DNA from: Terana coerulea
Taxonomy: Eukaryota > Basidiomycota > Agaricomycetes > Polyporales > Phanerochaetaceae
Length of the DNA: 64,000 bases
Assembly (NCBI GenBank): GCA_024811115.1
Contig: JAKOGH010000768.1
Location: forward strand, 124,001-188,000
Direction: 5' to 3'
The translations under genes and the position numbers were made by a program. How positions within the stretch are numbered: position 1 is the stretch's first letter; every line of letters starts with the position of its first letter. The notes below the pieces were generated by a model. It made no database searches, had not been told where the DNA came from, and was given only the letters and a program-made list of their open reading frames with translations. Below are positions 46,926 through 59,437 of the stretch, piece after piece.

Positions 46926-49042
46926 TCATATGAATCGCACTATACAATCGACTACTGCGCATCGCTTCTCCTCCAACACGACTCGAACAGCTTCCTCCAG
47001 CACCTCCTTAACCTTCCCGGGCTCAGATACTCGTCGACCCCACGCCCCGCCGGCGGCTGCGGCGATTCCGGCGTAGTCGGGCATTTCGGGCCCAAAGCCA
47101 ACTGAGAGGCGGGACCCCGCTGCCTTACTGCCATGGCCTGCGGGGTACAGACCCATCATCGAATTCTTCGGAGACTGTGAAAAGACGCGGTCAGCAGAGC
47201 TTCCGCGGAGCCGCAAATGACCTTACAGCCCAACCCCGTTGTTCAGAATAACCGTAAGATATGGCTGGAATATCAAGCTCGTAGTCAGTACTGGGTCATG
47301 AAGTCACTCGAAATCGGGGGCACGCACTGTATGATACCTTCTCGCCATCCAGTATGCCGCGCTGGGCACTCCGAACAGGAAGGTGCCGTCTCCAACGATG
47401 GCAACCGTCAAGTCATGTTTCCCGTCGTCACCGAGGCCAACTCCGACTGCAGCGCCCAGCGCCCATCCTAGGCTGGATCCTCCGGAGCAAAGCATGCTGC
47501 CGGGGACAGTCGGACGAATGTGGTCGAATGCGGTTGGGTAGTTACTGATGCCTTCGTTGAGCCACAGCGTGTTCGCACCGTGACCGGGGTTTGTGCCGCG
47601 ACTACCTCTCGCAACGCCGCGAGAATAAAGGGGGAATCTGCCACAGTCGGATCCTGAAGATTCGTCTCCCTCTTGACAAGGTGCGATAACAGCTCCTCGT
47701 GCCTGGAAGACAACTGACGGGCTCGTTCTTCGACGGCGGAAGTGTTGATTCGTTCTGGTGCAGCGTTCGCAGCTTCCAGTAGCTGTCGCAAGGCCACTTC
47801 CACGTCGACTCTGCATATGATGTCCGCGTCCACGTGAGACCAGCCGTACGTTTGCTTCAGAGGATCGGGGTCCAACACAAATATTCGTGCGTCCGAACGA
47901 GCCGCGTTGCCGCAAGTATCAATCCAAGGGACTTCCGCGTCCGAGTATGATGATGACGTCCGCTTCACCAAGGACTGGATTTTTGCCTCCATAGGAGAGA
48001 CCGAGGAAGTGCGGGTGGTCGTACGGGACGGAGAGCGTAAGTGAACCCGCCATGAAAAGTGCAATTCCGAGCTTTTCTGACAGCGCAGTCAAAAGAGGCA
48101 CCGTCTTAACATTCCGTCCGGAATGGCCAGCGAGTATCAAGGGGAATTTCGCGGTCACCAGTGACTCCATGATTGCAGTCACAGCTAGCAGATATGCACA
48201 GGAGTGTTAGGCGAGGGACTGAAAGCCGTTGAGAACGTCTTACCGTCATGGGGCAGCGCAGTTGGTGCAATTGGCGGCCATTTCTTGAGGTCTACAAGAT
48301 TGCCAGTAGCCAAGGGATCCAACTCCTCCTCGAGGATCTCACGACGTGCAGATATATAGACGGGCCCTTTGGGCTCGCTGACTGCGCTAGAGAGTATCAA
48401 AACGGCTCAGAATAAAGACGTCGCGGTTATGCCACGACTCACAACTGCATGGCGCGCATCAGAACTTTTGACACGTTCTTTCCACTCATTATCTGGGTAG
48501 TATGCCTCATGTATTGGCGGACGATACCGGCCTGGTCAGGAACATCTAACTGGCGACGTCAGTAGGCGCATGGAGAAAGGAACGGTGACGACTGACCTTG
48601 GGGCCACATAGGCCATTCATTTTTGGAGCCTTTAAGCTCCCCTTGTCCGGAGAAGGGTGCCATGCCCGAAAATATGATGACGGGAGCACGGCCCCTGTCT
48701 ACATTATGTACCGCGCCCGCAAGCGCCTTGAAAAAAGGACGACATGGTTAGCCTTATACTTAAATCGCAGAATCGATGAATCTGACTCACTTGAGTTCCA
48801 ACATCGACATGAACGATAACGAGGGACGGTTTGCCCGTAATCTGCGCGAACCCCTGGGCAGCGCTGAGGCCGACCATTTCGTTCGGACAAGTCACGATCT
48901 CAATGGCGGTCGAGCCATTCTCGATTCGCTGCCTCTCGAGCTCCTCCAGCAGCGCAGGGTGATCATTACCCCAGTTCACGAAAGCGTGGGTAATACCCGC
49001 TTTCGCTAATGTATCCAAGAACACGGATGCAGTGGTCAACAT
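46926..49042 (-). CDS. ThDP-dependent enzyme, acetolactate synthase-like, with three apparent frameshifts
   Basis: Predicted 2-oxoacid decarboxylase/acetolactate synthase superfamily protein of about 580-600 aa. The Pyr domain starts MLTTASVFLDTLAKAGITHA and carries the catalytic Glu block CPNEMVGLSAAQGFAQITG. The middle domain has FPLILAGHSGRN; the PP domain has VAIVGDGTFLFGVPSAAYW and VILNNG, the GDG...NN metal/ThDP motif. About five introns. Three places need a 1-nt correction: CC at 47941-47942 (one too many; restores DAEVPWID), about 47571-47578 (one missing; restores NTLWLNEGISNYP) and CCCC at 47234-47237 (one missing; restores NNGGW before the splice). Either a recent pseudogene or base-calling errors. 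The substrate cannot be inferred; these standalone fungal enzymes are not the mitochondrial ILV2. Confidence 0.8.
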
Positions 49043-49298
49043 AATCCAAGAAAATTGTCAGAGACTGAGGATCTGCGTGACGCAGGTCAAGGAGCCGCAG
49101 AAGTCGTGGAACTTGAGCGTCGCAGATAAAGCGAAGGTGGGAGCGCAACAGCGGCTACTGGGGATATGAGACGGAATCCTATTCCGGCGAGAAGTGCAGA
49201 GCTGAGAGCATTTGATATAACCTCATTAAAGCGCCGACCACAGTACAGTACATGGGCCGAAGGCCCGGACCAGCACCAGCGTGTCCTTTAACCACTTC

Positions 49299-50452
49299 TA
49301 GACGTTGACGGCAACGCTGAAGCTATTCGTGAGAAGGCTAGCAGAGCCGACGAAGGGTTCAGTGCCCGTCTGGATTGCTTGGATGAACTATAATATAGCC
49401 GTTAGCTCACGGTTTATGCACATTGACCGCGGTACATACCTGCGATGAAGCAACGCCCTGACTCTTGGTCAAATATTCTGCAAAATCGTTAAGCGGTGTC
49501 GACGGCACTTAGAGAGATGAGGCGAACTTACGGAAGAACTCGTTCAGGTCCCCATTGAAGTTCCTGACTTCTCCGGAGGAGATGACGAACGAGAAGACTT
49601 GCCAGTTAGCGTTGGGACCGCTCCAAAGGTTCCAAGTATGTCCGGCGATGTTCAGGCCGCTGAGAATCTGCTTGCCCACGGGTTGAATACTATATCCAAA
49701 GTGAGTTCAGGAAATCGATGATATCATGAAGCGCGTACCCTCCCTGGCCCGAAAGCCAAATCATGCTGAAACAGACGAGTCAGTCTTGGTAGCTGAGGAC
49801 GAAGACCGTGGGCGCTTACATTTCGTAGGAAGAAGCGGACGTCGCAGGGCTCCCAGACTGGGCCTTTCCAAACCAGATGTCATACCTACCAAGGGCCGTC
49901 AGTGCGAGAGCGGAAGTTGTGATCATCTGTAGCAACTTACGAGACATCAGCACGGATGCCGGAGGACTCAGTGACATAGGTCCAGTTCCAAACGGTGGGC
50001 GCGGTCTTGACTTGGGAAAGCTGGTTGGAGGTATTAAAGTAGCTCATAGCAATGTAGGTGCTGGGTCCGTGCCTGCATCCCCTTTGCGGTGTTGTGAAGC
50101 AAGTTGGCGTCTGCGCAACGGAAGCGTGAGCTTAGCCCTTAGTGTGTGCGGTGGGTGCTTACAGCTCTTGACATTGTTTGGGGCGTTGGCCCATGTCCAG
50201 TTGGTCTGCCACGACACTGCGTTGCCGTTGGTCGAGATCAAGGTAGAGTTCTGAGATCCTACACCGCTGGCTGCATGCATTCATTGGTATTTGCGGTTTT
50301 AAGCAGCGTGCGCTGCACTCACATTTGCCCCAGAGATTCTGGCAGAGGGTAAATGCACCGGCTGGCTCGCAGTCAAACTGCCCAGTGATCGTTTGCGCTG
50401 AGACTGCGGCGAGCAGGCTTGCCAAAACAAAAGTGACGAGTGCCTTGAACAT
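49299..50452 (-). CDS. GH12 endoglucanase/xyloglucanase, secreted
   Basis: Hydrolyses beta-1,4-glucan or xyloglucan outside the cell, part of plant cell wall degradation. A signal peptide (FKALVTFVLASLLAAVSA) is followed by FDCEPAGAFTLCQNLWGK, the family's start. Other marks are WQTNWTWANAPNNVKSYAN, TVWNWTYVTESSGIRADVSY, YDIWFG, SYEIMIWLSGQGG (nucleophile Glu), PVGKQILSGLNIAGHTWNLW and IQTGTEPFVGSASLLT (acid/base Glu in GTEPF). About 240 aa in roughly eight exons. One intron (50021-50072) appears to use a GC-AG boundary (ATGCAG/GCACGG). Divergent from UBC1 by about 0.94 kb. Whether it prefers xyloglucan or cellulose cannot be told. Confidence 0.92.
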
Positions 50453-51391
50453 GTTGTTGGAAATATCGGTGGTGTTGCTGGTGGCTCCTCGAGGAAGTGG
50501 CGGCTCCTTATAATTGATCCCACCGGCTGAAACGAAGTACGTCAGCCTCAATCTCGGATGCTTGCGGCAAATTGCAGATCATACGCACCATTGAGAGCGG
50601 TCCCCGACGGCACTTCTTCGAGACTTTTATGGTGGAGACTCATCCCTGTGGAGGCTAGAATTGCACCATTCTCAACCATCCCCTTAGAATAATGCGTGAT
50701 GGATCAATTCGCTGATTTAATTCTTGGTCACTGCATCCGACGAAGAACCGGGCTGGTCATGAGCTAGGAGGGCTCCTTTGACTAGAATAGTACGGAGAAG
50801 AACAGCACGTCTTCGAATGATGGTAATGGAGAAGACGTGGGTTGTATAGCACATACATCCGTTGTTGGTGGTAGATCGACTCGTACGCATCTGAGCCAGA
50901 AATGAGACTGTGTCGTCCAAGCGCAAAAAGGTTGCCACTTACCAGGTGTAAACTGACCTCCGCAGCAAACAAGCCGACCCACAGACATTCAATGCGCCGT
51001 ACGACTGACAAAACTCTGCTTCACAACCAGACCTCTCCAGGAGAATTCCAGTCAAGACCTGGAGCTTTCCTGAGGCTACATAACCTCGGATTTTGGTGAA
51101 GCACAGTCGAAAGGTCAAAACCCTTGCATAGCAAGAAAGCGTCCGGAGAAAATGTCTCGTATTTTCATAGGTGCAGACTGATGGTTGGAGAGCGAGGGTC
51201 GAAGGAGATGATGTTCAGGTTCAACATGCCTCGGCCGTTGCCGAGACGGTACAGGCCACTTCTCGGACGCCAGGCTCTTCTTGCATGATCAGTCTTGGTT
51301 TACTGCCACCACGATCTTTACGACGCTTCATCTGCTTTCGACCCCACTGTAGCCTTTAGTTTTCACTTGAACCCTTACGACATACTGTATC
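50453..51391. other. Divergent promoter region of the GH12 and UBC1 genes
   Basis: 939 bp between start codons. No additional gene recognised. Two frames of 60-85 codons on the minus strand (50.75-51.0 kb) have no motif. Confidence 0.4.
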
Positions 51392-52217
51392 ATGGACGCA
51401 CGTCTCCGTCGCGTGAACAAAGAGATCGCAGGTACGCCTCACCACCTAAGTCCGTCCTCGGAAATCCGAAGACTAATCCTTGGGTCATGGCCAGACTGTA
51501 AGAATGACAAAGCCTCGAGAGTCACCATTGAACTAGTCGATAACTCGCCATATCATCTTATTGGATCATTCAATGGCCCGGAGGATACGCCGTACGAAGG
51601 GGGACACTTCGATGTGGTGCGTAGACCACCCGCTCCGCGTTAGGGACACGTTCATTGAGGCTCTGTTTCAGGACATCGTCATCCCGGACTCATATCCTTT
51701 CCAACCTGTGAAAATGAAATTCATCACGAAGGTGTATCATCCGAATGTCTCGTCTCAATCTGGGGCCATCTGTCTCGACATCCTCAAGGACGCCTGGTCT
51801 CCTGTGCTTACGCTGAAATCAACCCTCATCTCGCTACAATCTCTACTATGCTCTCCAGAACCGAATGATCCTCAAGATGCCGAGGTGGCGAAGCACTACA
51901 TGACAAGTCGGAGCAGCTTTGAGGAGACCGCACGGTTCTGGGCGCAGGCGTATGCTGGTGCACCCAAGAAGCCAGGTGTCGGAAAGGACGTCGACGGGGA
52001 GGTAGCGATGGCTGGACTGGAAAAGGCGCATGTAGACAAGTTTGAGGCACTAGGATTCGACCGTGCTAAAGTGGTACGCCTGTTCCCTATTCATGACAAG
52101 GCTTGAGGTGACTGAGTGAGACTCATCCAGATCGACGCATTGCGGAGACTAAACTACCGGGGAGCCAATGTACCGAAGATCAATGACGATAGGATAGTAG
52201 AGGAACTGCTCAAGTGA
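51392..52217 (+). CDS. ubc1: Ubiquitin-conjugating enzyme E2, Ubc1/E2-25K type with UBA domain
   Basis: Carries activated ubiquitin on a cysteine and passes it to substrates with E3 ligases. Exons 51392-51431, 51495-51616, 51672-52073 and 52131-52217 join to 216 aa, about the size of yeast Ubc1 (215). The UBC fold shows VTIELVDNSPYHLIGSFNGP, DTPYEGGHF, VYHPNV (HPN at 77-79), active-site Cys88 in GAICLDILKDAWSP, and SLLCSPEPNDPQDAEVAKHY. The last exon completes a C-terminal UBA domain: VDKFEALGFDRAKV joined to IDALRRLNYRGANVPK. Without that final intron the frame would end early at 52106, so splicing decides the C-terminus. Converges on the first permease, 131 bp away. Confidence 0.95.
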
Positions 52218-52348
52218 CACTCGTACTCTATCCGCCCTGCCCACGCCGCGTTCGCTCCCTATCTTCCATTGCACACATCCTCACACGCCGTACACACAGC
52301 CAAGTACCACTATTTGTATCGTTATACAACGAGAGTCTACTGAAATCA

Positions 52349-55300
52349 TCAGTTGAACGGAATCCAGTCCAAAACATGTCTCCACCCCCGTCTGGGAGGT
52401 CGGTCTTGCTCCTCAAATTCGGGAATGTTCAAGCCCACCCATACCATCTTCAGCAAGAAATCAGAATATTACTAGAGGTAAACGGGATGCATCGTACCTC
52501 ATCCAGAGTCACCAGCTTGGTTTGGTGCACTAGCTTGTAGCCGAAAGTCAGGATGAGGAAGGCAGGCTGGGTGGGTTCACGTTAGCCCGCCGACAGACGT
52601 GATAGGGGTGCGATATACTGAACTCACAATCGGGATGTAGGACGAAAGAAACTGCGGCACCAAGGTCGAATCCCTTTCAGAAGCGGACACCGAAGGATCG
52701 CTTCCCTCCATCTCAGCTACGACTCGAGTCAGCCAAGGTTTTATGAGCCGAGAACACGACCATACCAATGTGCCATCCGTCGTTGTGGAAAACATACCAC
52801 CCGTTGGTGAGGATGATGAGAATGCACACCGTCAAGGCATACCAAGCACACTAGATGGGTTAACATTAGTCGGTCGCGATGCTAGGTCGGCTTGAGCTCA
52901 CGTATGGCTGCGCCCAGTGTCTCCGAGCTTTGATTTTCTCAATTTGTTCGATGTGCTTTCGGGCCTCTTCCCCAAATGTATTGGAATATTTATTCTCAGC
53001 GTATACCGAGCCTCGGTGCCACCTGAAGATGGTCCTTTCAGCCTCAAAGAAAAGAACACAAAATGTATCCAGGACATACCGGATGTAAACAACCAATATG
53101 GTTGCCCAGGTAATCAGGAAACCCAGCGTGCACGCAGAATACAGCTGCGAAAAAGCCTGATGTGCACACAGGTTAGCGAGAGCCACGACAGACAGAGTAA
53201 AGCCTACTAATTGGGCACTGCTTCCGTCACGCTGGCTCAAGAAACTAAGCAGGCCTCCCGCAGCGGACACCAGAAGTGCCGCAAGTGGCACGATGTACGT
53301 TGCCTTCTGATGAGTTCACCGCGGCGGTCGAATTCTCACAGAGCTGGCTGGATGACCTCGCTCTTCCCGATGACACGTCTTCCGGGTAGGCATGGCGCAA
53401 TGTCGCCAGGGTCGCACCAGAAAACGCCGGCGAAGCCAGCGGCGTGATTGGTGTCTTGTCGTCGCTCTCATCCGGCTGCTCTTCTTCAGACTCCTTAGCT
53501 TCGTCCTCTTCTTCCGCGTCATCTGCGTCGTGGTGGTGTGGTGAGTATCTGACCAAAGTCGCGAGGAATTGAGGGGCATGCTCGGTTCGCGCTAGGAAGA
53601 AGAGGAAGCGGCTGCTGATGTACAAACACGACACCCCTGCGGACCATGCCGAGAGTAAGACGAGAGCATTCACGACGTGGGGTATCTACGGTGCGTGAGC
53701 ACACAAGCAAGTTTGGATGTTACAGGGATACGTACCACCTTCATCCCAGCTAGTTCAGCAGCTATCACAAATGGGGAGGAGAACGCGTTTCCGTTGTTCA
53801 AGTGGAGTCGTGGATCGGATTGAGGCACCAGGAGGCCGGCGAAAAATATACCAAAGAGGTAGAACACGGTGCTAATCCGATGCGGCTAGTCAGTCCAGGT
53901 TGCGCGACACAGTAGAGGAAGAAACTTACATCAACGTCCACACTTCACGGGAGTGCTTTCGGAGCGTTCTGACAAGTGCGGAAAATCAATACTACGAGCA
54001 GCCCAAGGTGAAGGTACCAATCTCCCACCTTAGCTGCATCTATGACTTCATCCGCGATCTGCATATCGACGACGGTCAGCCACGGTGTTACACGGACGCA
54101 AGGACGAGCTGTACTTACAACTCCTGAAAGCTCACACCCGCAGTAAGAGAAGAACGCCTGCATCATTACCGCCCAGAATCCGAGGAATTGGCCGGTGGAT
54201 CCCGTCATGCCCAGGTATGAGTCGGCGAATGGGTGGGACCAGTTCTTGAAACCAATGTGACCCTGTCGACCAACTCCGGCATCCAGCACAATGCTGAGCA
54301 GAACTAGACGCATGGCAACATATTAGTTCTAGCACTGACTAGACAAGACTGCAGCGCACCAAGGAAGACGACGGTGAATATCTTCAGACTCGAGAACCAG
54401 AAACATATCTCGGCAAAATGTTTGGTTTGGATACAATTGACGGTAATGGATATGATAAGCTACAAGCGAGGTGAACTTTCAATCTCAAGAATGCTTTGCA
54501 TTGGCACGCTACTCACAAAGATAGAGACCCACGCGTATGCCCTGGAATAATATCATTCAGTAATTCATGCCTGATAGAGCGTCGTAATCACTAACGGGAG
54601 AAGTCTGGTAACATCCCAGAAGTTAAGCACAATTACTGTTGCTGTCATGCTTCCAGCTGTTCGCAGGTCGTGAGCGGACGCAGTTCTGGTAAATGAAAGT
54701 GAAGGCAAGGCCTTACCAAACGAGACACTCCAACCAAGCTGGGGCGTGCTGTTTGAGCATCTTCGTTGCTGGCCGACTGCCCGAGACTCACCCATGACAT
54801 CCAGCCCAGCGAGAAGCCCAGCGCAGGGTCCACATAGCAGTGGGCAAACCCAACTATACCGCCGACGTTAGGACTGGGCTTGTGGTTTAGACAAGGAATT
54901 GGATATAGATTGATGGGCTACTTACAGGAAAGCGACCATCTCGCCGATTGAAATGCACAGGCAATAGAGCGCAGAGCTGATTACGGCGTATGTCAAGAAG
55001 GCGCCGACTGGACCACCGTCGGACAGGGCCACCTACAATGATGTACATCTCAGCAGAAGACGAATGTAGGAGAGCCGGAAGCATGCTCACCGATGAGCCC
55101 AAGAAAAGGCCAGTGCCAATCACCGCGCCTACATCCAACCACGATTGGTACGTGGGCAACGAATAGAAGATTATGCAGACGCTACGAACCTATCGAGATC
55201 ATCCCAACTATTCACAAGAGTGAGCACGAGCGGATGGGCTATGACTTCGTGCACACTTACTATGTCTCCGCGAGAGCTGAGGGGCAAGTCTGCCCGGATA

Positions 55301-55470
55301 TTCTGCCACCGCTGCTGGAATTGCTGGATCCTTGTTCGATGCTTCGCCAGTCGCCGCTTCTCATAGCTCTGCTCCTTGATCTTCACCCGCTTGCCCAAGG
55401 AGCCAAGGGAAGAGAACGCAGCGCTACTCTGGCGCCTGCTTATCATAGGAAGATTCGGGTTGACGGACAT
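52349..55470 (-). CDS. Amino-acid permease, tandem copy 1
   Basis: Fungal amino-acid transporter of the APC superfamily (AA_permease type), plasma membrane, about 12 helices, split by many short introns. The cytosolic N-tail starts MSVNPNLPMISRR and carries LGKRVKIKEQSYEKRRLAK. TM1 has the standard GAVIGTGLFLGSS. Then come GGPVGAFLTYAVISSALYCL, GGIVGFAHCYVDPALGFSLG, GHIGFKNWSHPFADSYLG, FFSYCGCELSG, LYISSRFLFFLARTEHAP, a very acidic loop (about 53.46-53.53 kb) and KARRHWAQPY. The C-tail ends PPRRGWRHVLDWIPFN at 52349. An upstream in-frame ATG at 55503 is less likely, because copy 2 aligns from MSVNPN. No break seen. The substrate is unknown. Confidence 0.88.
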
Positions 55471-56339
55471 TGTGCTGGAAGAAGGTGTTGGCGGCAGGGG
55501 CAAGCCGAATAGTCGTTATCCTGGATATCTAGTTGAGCATATGTATGAGCAACACTCGAATGCCTCCGGTCACAGAAACATGCGATCGCGTCATTGTACA
55601 GGCGTGATTTCCGGATATCATACGGACAGCCCGCAGCTTCGAGGGCACTGGTATCTGTGCCCCGCGTGTGGCTGGGCGACTGAATTCAAAGTTAGGATCG
55701 GATGCATTCTCGTCATTGCCGCACAACATTCAAGGACTGCGTGAGTAACAAACCTAACGCACCGTATCAAGGTTTTTGGTTCCATGCTTACTGGACGCTA
55801 ACATCTATGCCGAATGCACTGGACTCAGGACAGATCCAAGGATGCACTGCATGCCAGCGTCCAGGTTCGAAGCAAAACTTGTGGTTGCGTGGGCTGAGCT
55901 GAAATTATAGGGAATAAATAAGTCAGCGAATATATCAGATCTCAGAGGCTCGCGCAGTACACCGTACCAATATGCAGCTCAAGCTGAGTGTAGTCTTTGA
56001 CTCTTACAAGCGCCCAGAACAGCCGCGTTGTAGCTCGGGCCGAGGCCGAGGGCAAGTTTAAACTCAGCTCGGTCTTTCACCCAAACTTAGTTGTGTTGAA
56101 TTTGCACCAACGATAGGACACCAACTGGGTATGCCGCACAGAGCGCAATGGAATAATATATTGATTTCCGGTTGTTAATCCGCGAAAGGGTCTGAGTCTG
56201 ATGCAAAGACGATGGCTGGCTCGGAGGCTTGCCGCTAGCGGTTGACTAGTACCACCTAGAGTGAACTCAATACACTAGATATTTAGAAGGCAGTACGCAT
56301 AGGTGTTAGAACTGACAGACAGACACAGCTTAAAGTCCG
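55471..56339. other. Spacer between permease copies 1 and 2
   Basis: Contains the promoter of copy 1 and the 3' flank of copy 2. Open frames here are short and without motifs. Confidence 0.4.
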
Positions 56340-59300
56340 TCAATTGAATGGGATCCAGTCCAGAATATGTCTCCATCCTCGCCTGGGAGGTCGGTCGGGT
56401 TCTTGAGGTTCAGGAGTGGTTACGACCCAGGCCATCTTTTGGGACATTAGTATATGTAGCTATTAGTGTTCACGAAAAGCACCCTACCTCACGCAAGGGC
56501 ACCATTTTAGTTTGATGCACTAACTTGTATCCGAAGGTCAGGATGAGGAACGCGGGCTGGAAGCAGCGACTTGTTAGTCTATGTGTTTCCCCCCTGTTGT
56601 GCTGCACCCACTATTGGAAGATACGAGGATAAAAACCCTGGAACCAAGCTAGAGTTCCTTTCGTAAGCAGATACGCCTGGGTTCACTCCTGAAATTTCGG
56701 CTGTGGCGATGTGTGAGCCGCTAGTAGACGCGCATTCACATGGCGGCATTACCAATATGCCATCCGTCGTTGTGGAATATATACCATCCGTTCGTAAGAA
56801 TAATCAGGATACACATGGTCATTGCGTACCACGCGCACTGGTCGACTGTATATCAGGTTAAGGATGGCAAGGGAGGTTTTGAGAAGACTTACATATGGCT
56901 GCGCCCGATGTCTCCGAGATTTGATTCGCTCAATTTGGTCCATGACTCTGCGAGACTCTTCCCTGGAGTACTTGAATAGACTTGTTCCGCATAAACTGAG
57001 CCTTGATGCCAGCTACTCCTGACTCAGCATCGACCTAAACGGCGCTCTTATACTTCGACGTACCGAAGATACACGAGCAACATGGCCGCCCAACCGATCA
57101 TCAAAGCTGAGCTTGACACAGGAAAGAGCTGCTGGTAAGCCTAAAGAGCATCAGTCATCGAATAGAATAGGTATAAACATAGAACGACTTACTAACTGAG
57201 CGCTGCTTCCTTGCTGTTGGTTCAAGAAGCCGAGAAGACCCACGGAAGCCGATACAAGAAGGGTTGCCCAAGGAACAATGTAACCTGACCTCTTCACGTT
57301 CGTTGATTGCAGTGGGGTGACGTCTACTTGGCTTGAAGACGGGGCTCGCAGAGTGACATCGTCACTGCAACGCCGCAGCGATGGCAGCATGGAGCTAGGC
57401 AGCGCCGAAGAGGACGTTTCCGCGAAGGATAATGCTGGAGACGATGTTTCGACTTGTGGGGTCTTGTCCTCACTTTCGCGCTTTACCAGCTCAGGCAGTA
57501 CCTCTTCCACGTCGTCCTCCTGGCGGCGCAACGTGTAATGAGCCAAGCTCCCAAGAAATCCTGGTGCATGACCAGACCTCGACAGGAAGAACAGGAAGCG
57601 GCTGCTGATGTACAGGTTTGCCGCTCCGGCGGACCACGCAGAGAATAACACAGCCGCGTTAATTATATGTGAGATCTAGAGTAGAATTGTATCAGCGGTC
57701 CGACGGTAATAAAGACGGCCTGTGAAGGCGCAACATGCTCACGATTTTTATCCCAGCTATCTCAATGGCTATCACAAAGGGAGACGAGAGCGCAGTTCCG
57801 TCATCTAACTGGAGGCGTTTATCGGACTGCGGGACCAGAAGTCCAGCACAGAAGACGCTACTGAGGTAGAGGACCGTGCTATATAGCCCGGAATAATGAG
57901 CCACAACCAGTTACAACTGACGTGGAATATGCCTACATGACCATCCAAACCTCGCGGAGTGCTTTGGGAGCATTCTATGGTCCTCCACTGGTTCAGTAAG
58001 CGCGCCATTATGGAAGAGTTAGCTGACCTTTGCCGCATCGATAATCTCGTCCGGCACCTAGGCGCAGAGAACGATCAGCACACTATAAGTTGGAGGGCTG
58101 CGTGATGGAACTTACAACTCCAGCAATTTCAGAACCACTATAGGAGAAAAATGCCTGCGTCATAACGGCCCAGAAGCCAAGGAACTGGCCCCTAGTCCCG
58201 GTTATACCTAGGTATGACTCTGCAAACGGGTGAGACCAGTTGTTGAAGCCAATGTACCCTTGGTTGCCAACGCCCGCATCGAGCGGGATACTGATCACGA
58301 CTACCCAAGTGGCGCTTAAGCTCAAAGGTAACACGTAATGTGAAGACCAACGCTACCTAGCATGACTATGATGGACATCTTAAAATTTGAAGACCAGAAG
58401 GATATTTCACCGAAAATGTGGGGCGGGAAACAGTTCACTGCCACAGTCAAGAAAAGCTGTAGAAGCGCATTCAACAGCGGCAGGGTCAGTTTGTATAGGT
58501 CCAGCGTACAAAAATTGCGAGCCAAGCGGACGCCCTAAAACACCGGCTTAGCTGATAACGACAAGACGAGCGGAAAGGAAACATACGGAAAGATGCTGGT
58601 GGCATTCCAGAAGTTGAGCACTGCAACAGCTGCTACGTTCTGGGAAGCTATCGCCATCGAGGTATCAGACAAGGCTCACTTGAAGCGTGTTGCGTTTCTT
58701 ACCGAGACAAGTTACCCAGCAGAACTAGCGGCAGCCTCAGCGCAGATCCAATCATGCCTTTGCGCTAAACTCACCCAGAACGTCCAGCCTATCGAGAAGC
58801 CTAGCGCCGGATCGACGTAAAGGTCCGTGAAGCCTACAATACCTCCAACGTTAGGGCTAAGGTACGGGTAAGTATGAGTAACGTGACCAAGCCGGAGCGA
58901 CGTACAGAAAAGCGGCCATCTCTCCAATTGAGATGACCAGACAGTAGAGCACAGAGCTGATTATTGCATATGCAAATAATGCGCCGACTGGACCTCCGTG
59001 CGACAACGCGTCCTAATGGCTGGGATGTTAGCCAATCGTGGACCCAATCTAGGTAACGGTCTTACGGAAGATCCTAGGAAGATGCCCCTGCCAATTGTAG
59101 CTCCTACAAGCAATAAACGTCGAAATCCACAATGACGTGTCCACTCCTCAGAGACGAACCAATAGAAACCATCCCAACTGGTCGACGAAAGAGTCAATGA
59201 ACAGGATAATGGATAATAGGACAGTTCGACTCACTATGCCGACGGAGAGAGCTGAGCCGGCAGCTCCTTCCGTATATTCCGCCACCGACGTTGGAATTCT

Positions 59301-59437
59301 TGAATTTTTGCTAGTTGCTTGGCTAACCTCCGCTTTTCGCGACTTTGCTCCTTGATCTTGACCCGTTTTCCGAGAGGTCCAAGCGTAGCGCTGCTACGTC
59401 GTCTCCCGAGAAATGGAGAGTCGGGATTGACAGGCAT
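56340..59437 (-). CDS. Amino-acid permease, tandem copy 2
   Basis: Same layout as copy 1: N-tail MPVNPDSPFLGRRRSS, LGKRVKIKEQSREKRRLAK and FQRRWRNIRKELP; TM1 reads GATIGRGIFLGSS, with Arg where copy 1 has Thr. Then GGPVGALFAYAIISSVLYCL, GFTDLYVDPALGFSIGWTFW, GYIGFNNWSHPFAESYLG, FFSYSGSEIAGV, LYISSRFLFFLSRSGHAPG, QQQGSSAQL, KSRRHRAQPY and a C-tail PPRRGWRHILDWIPFN ending at 56340. No frame break noticed. Closer to copy 3 than to copy 1 in TM1 and in the loop after SRFLFF. The Arg could alter substrate choice, which is an inference. Confidence 0.87.
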
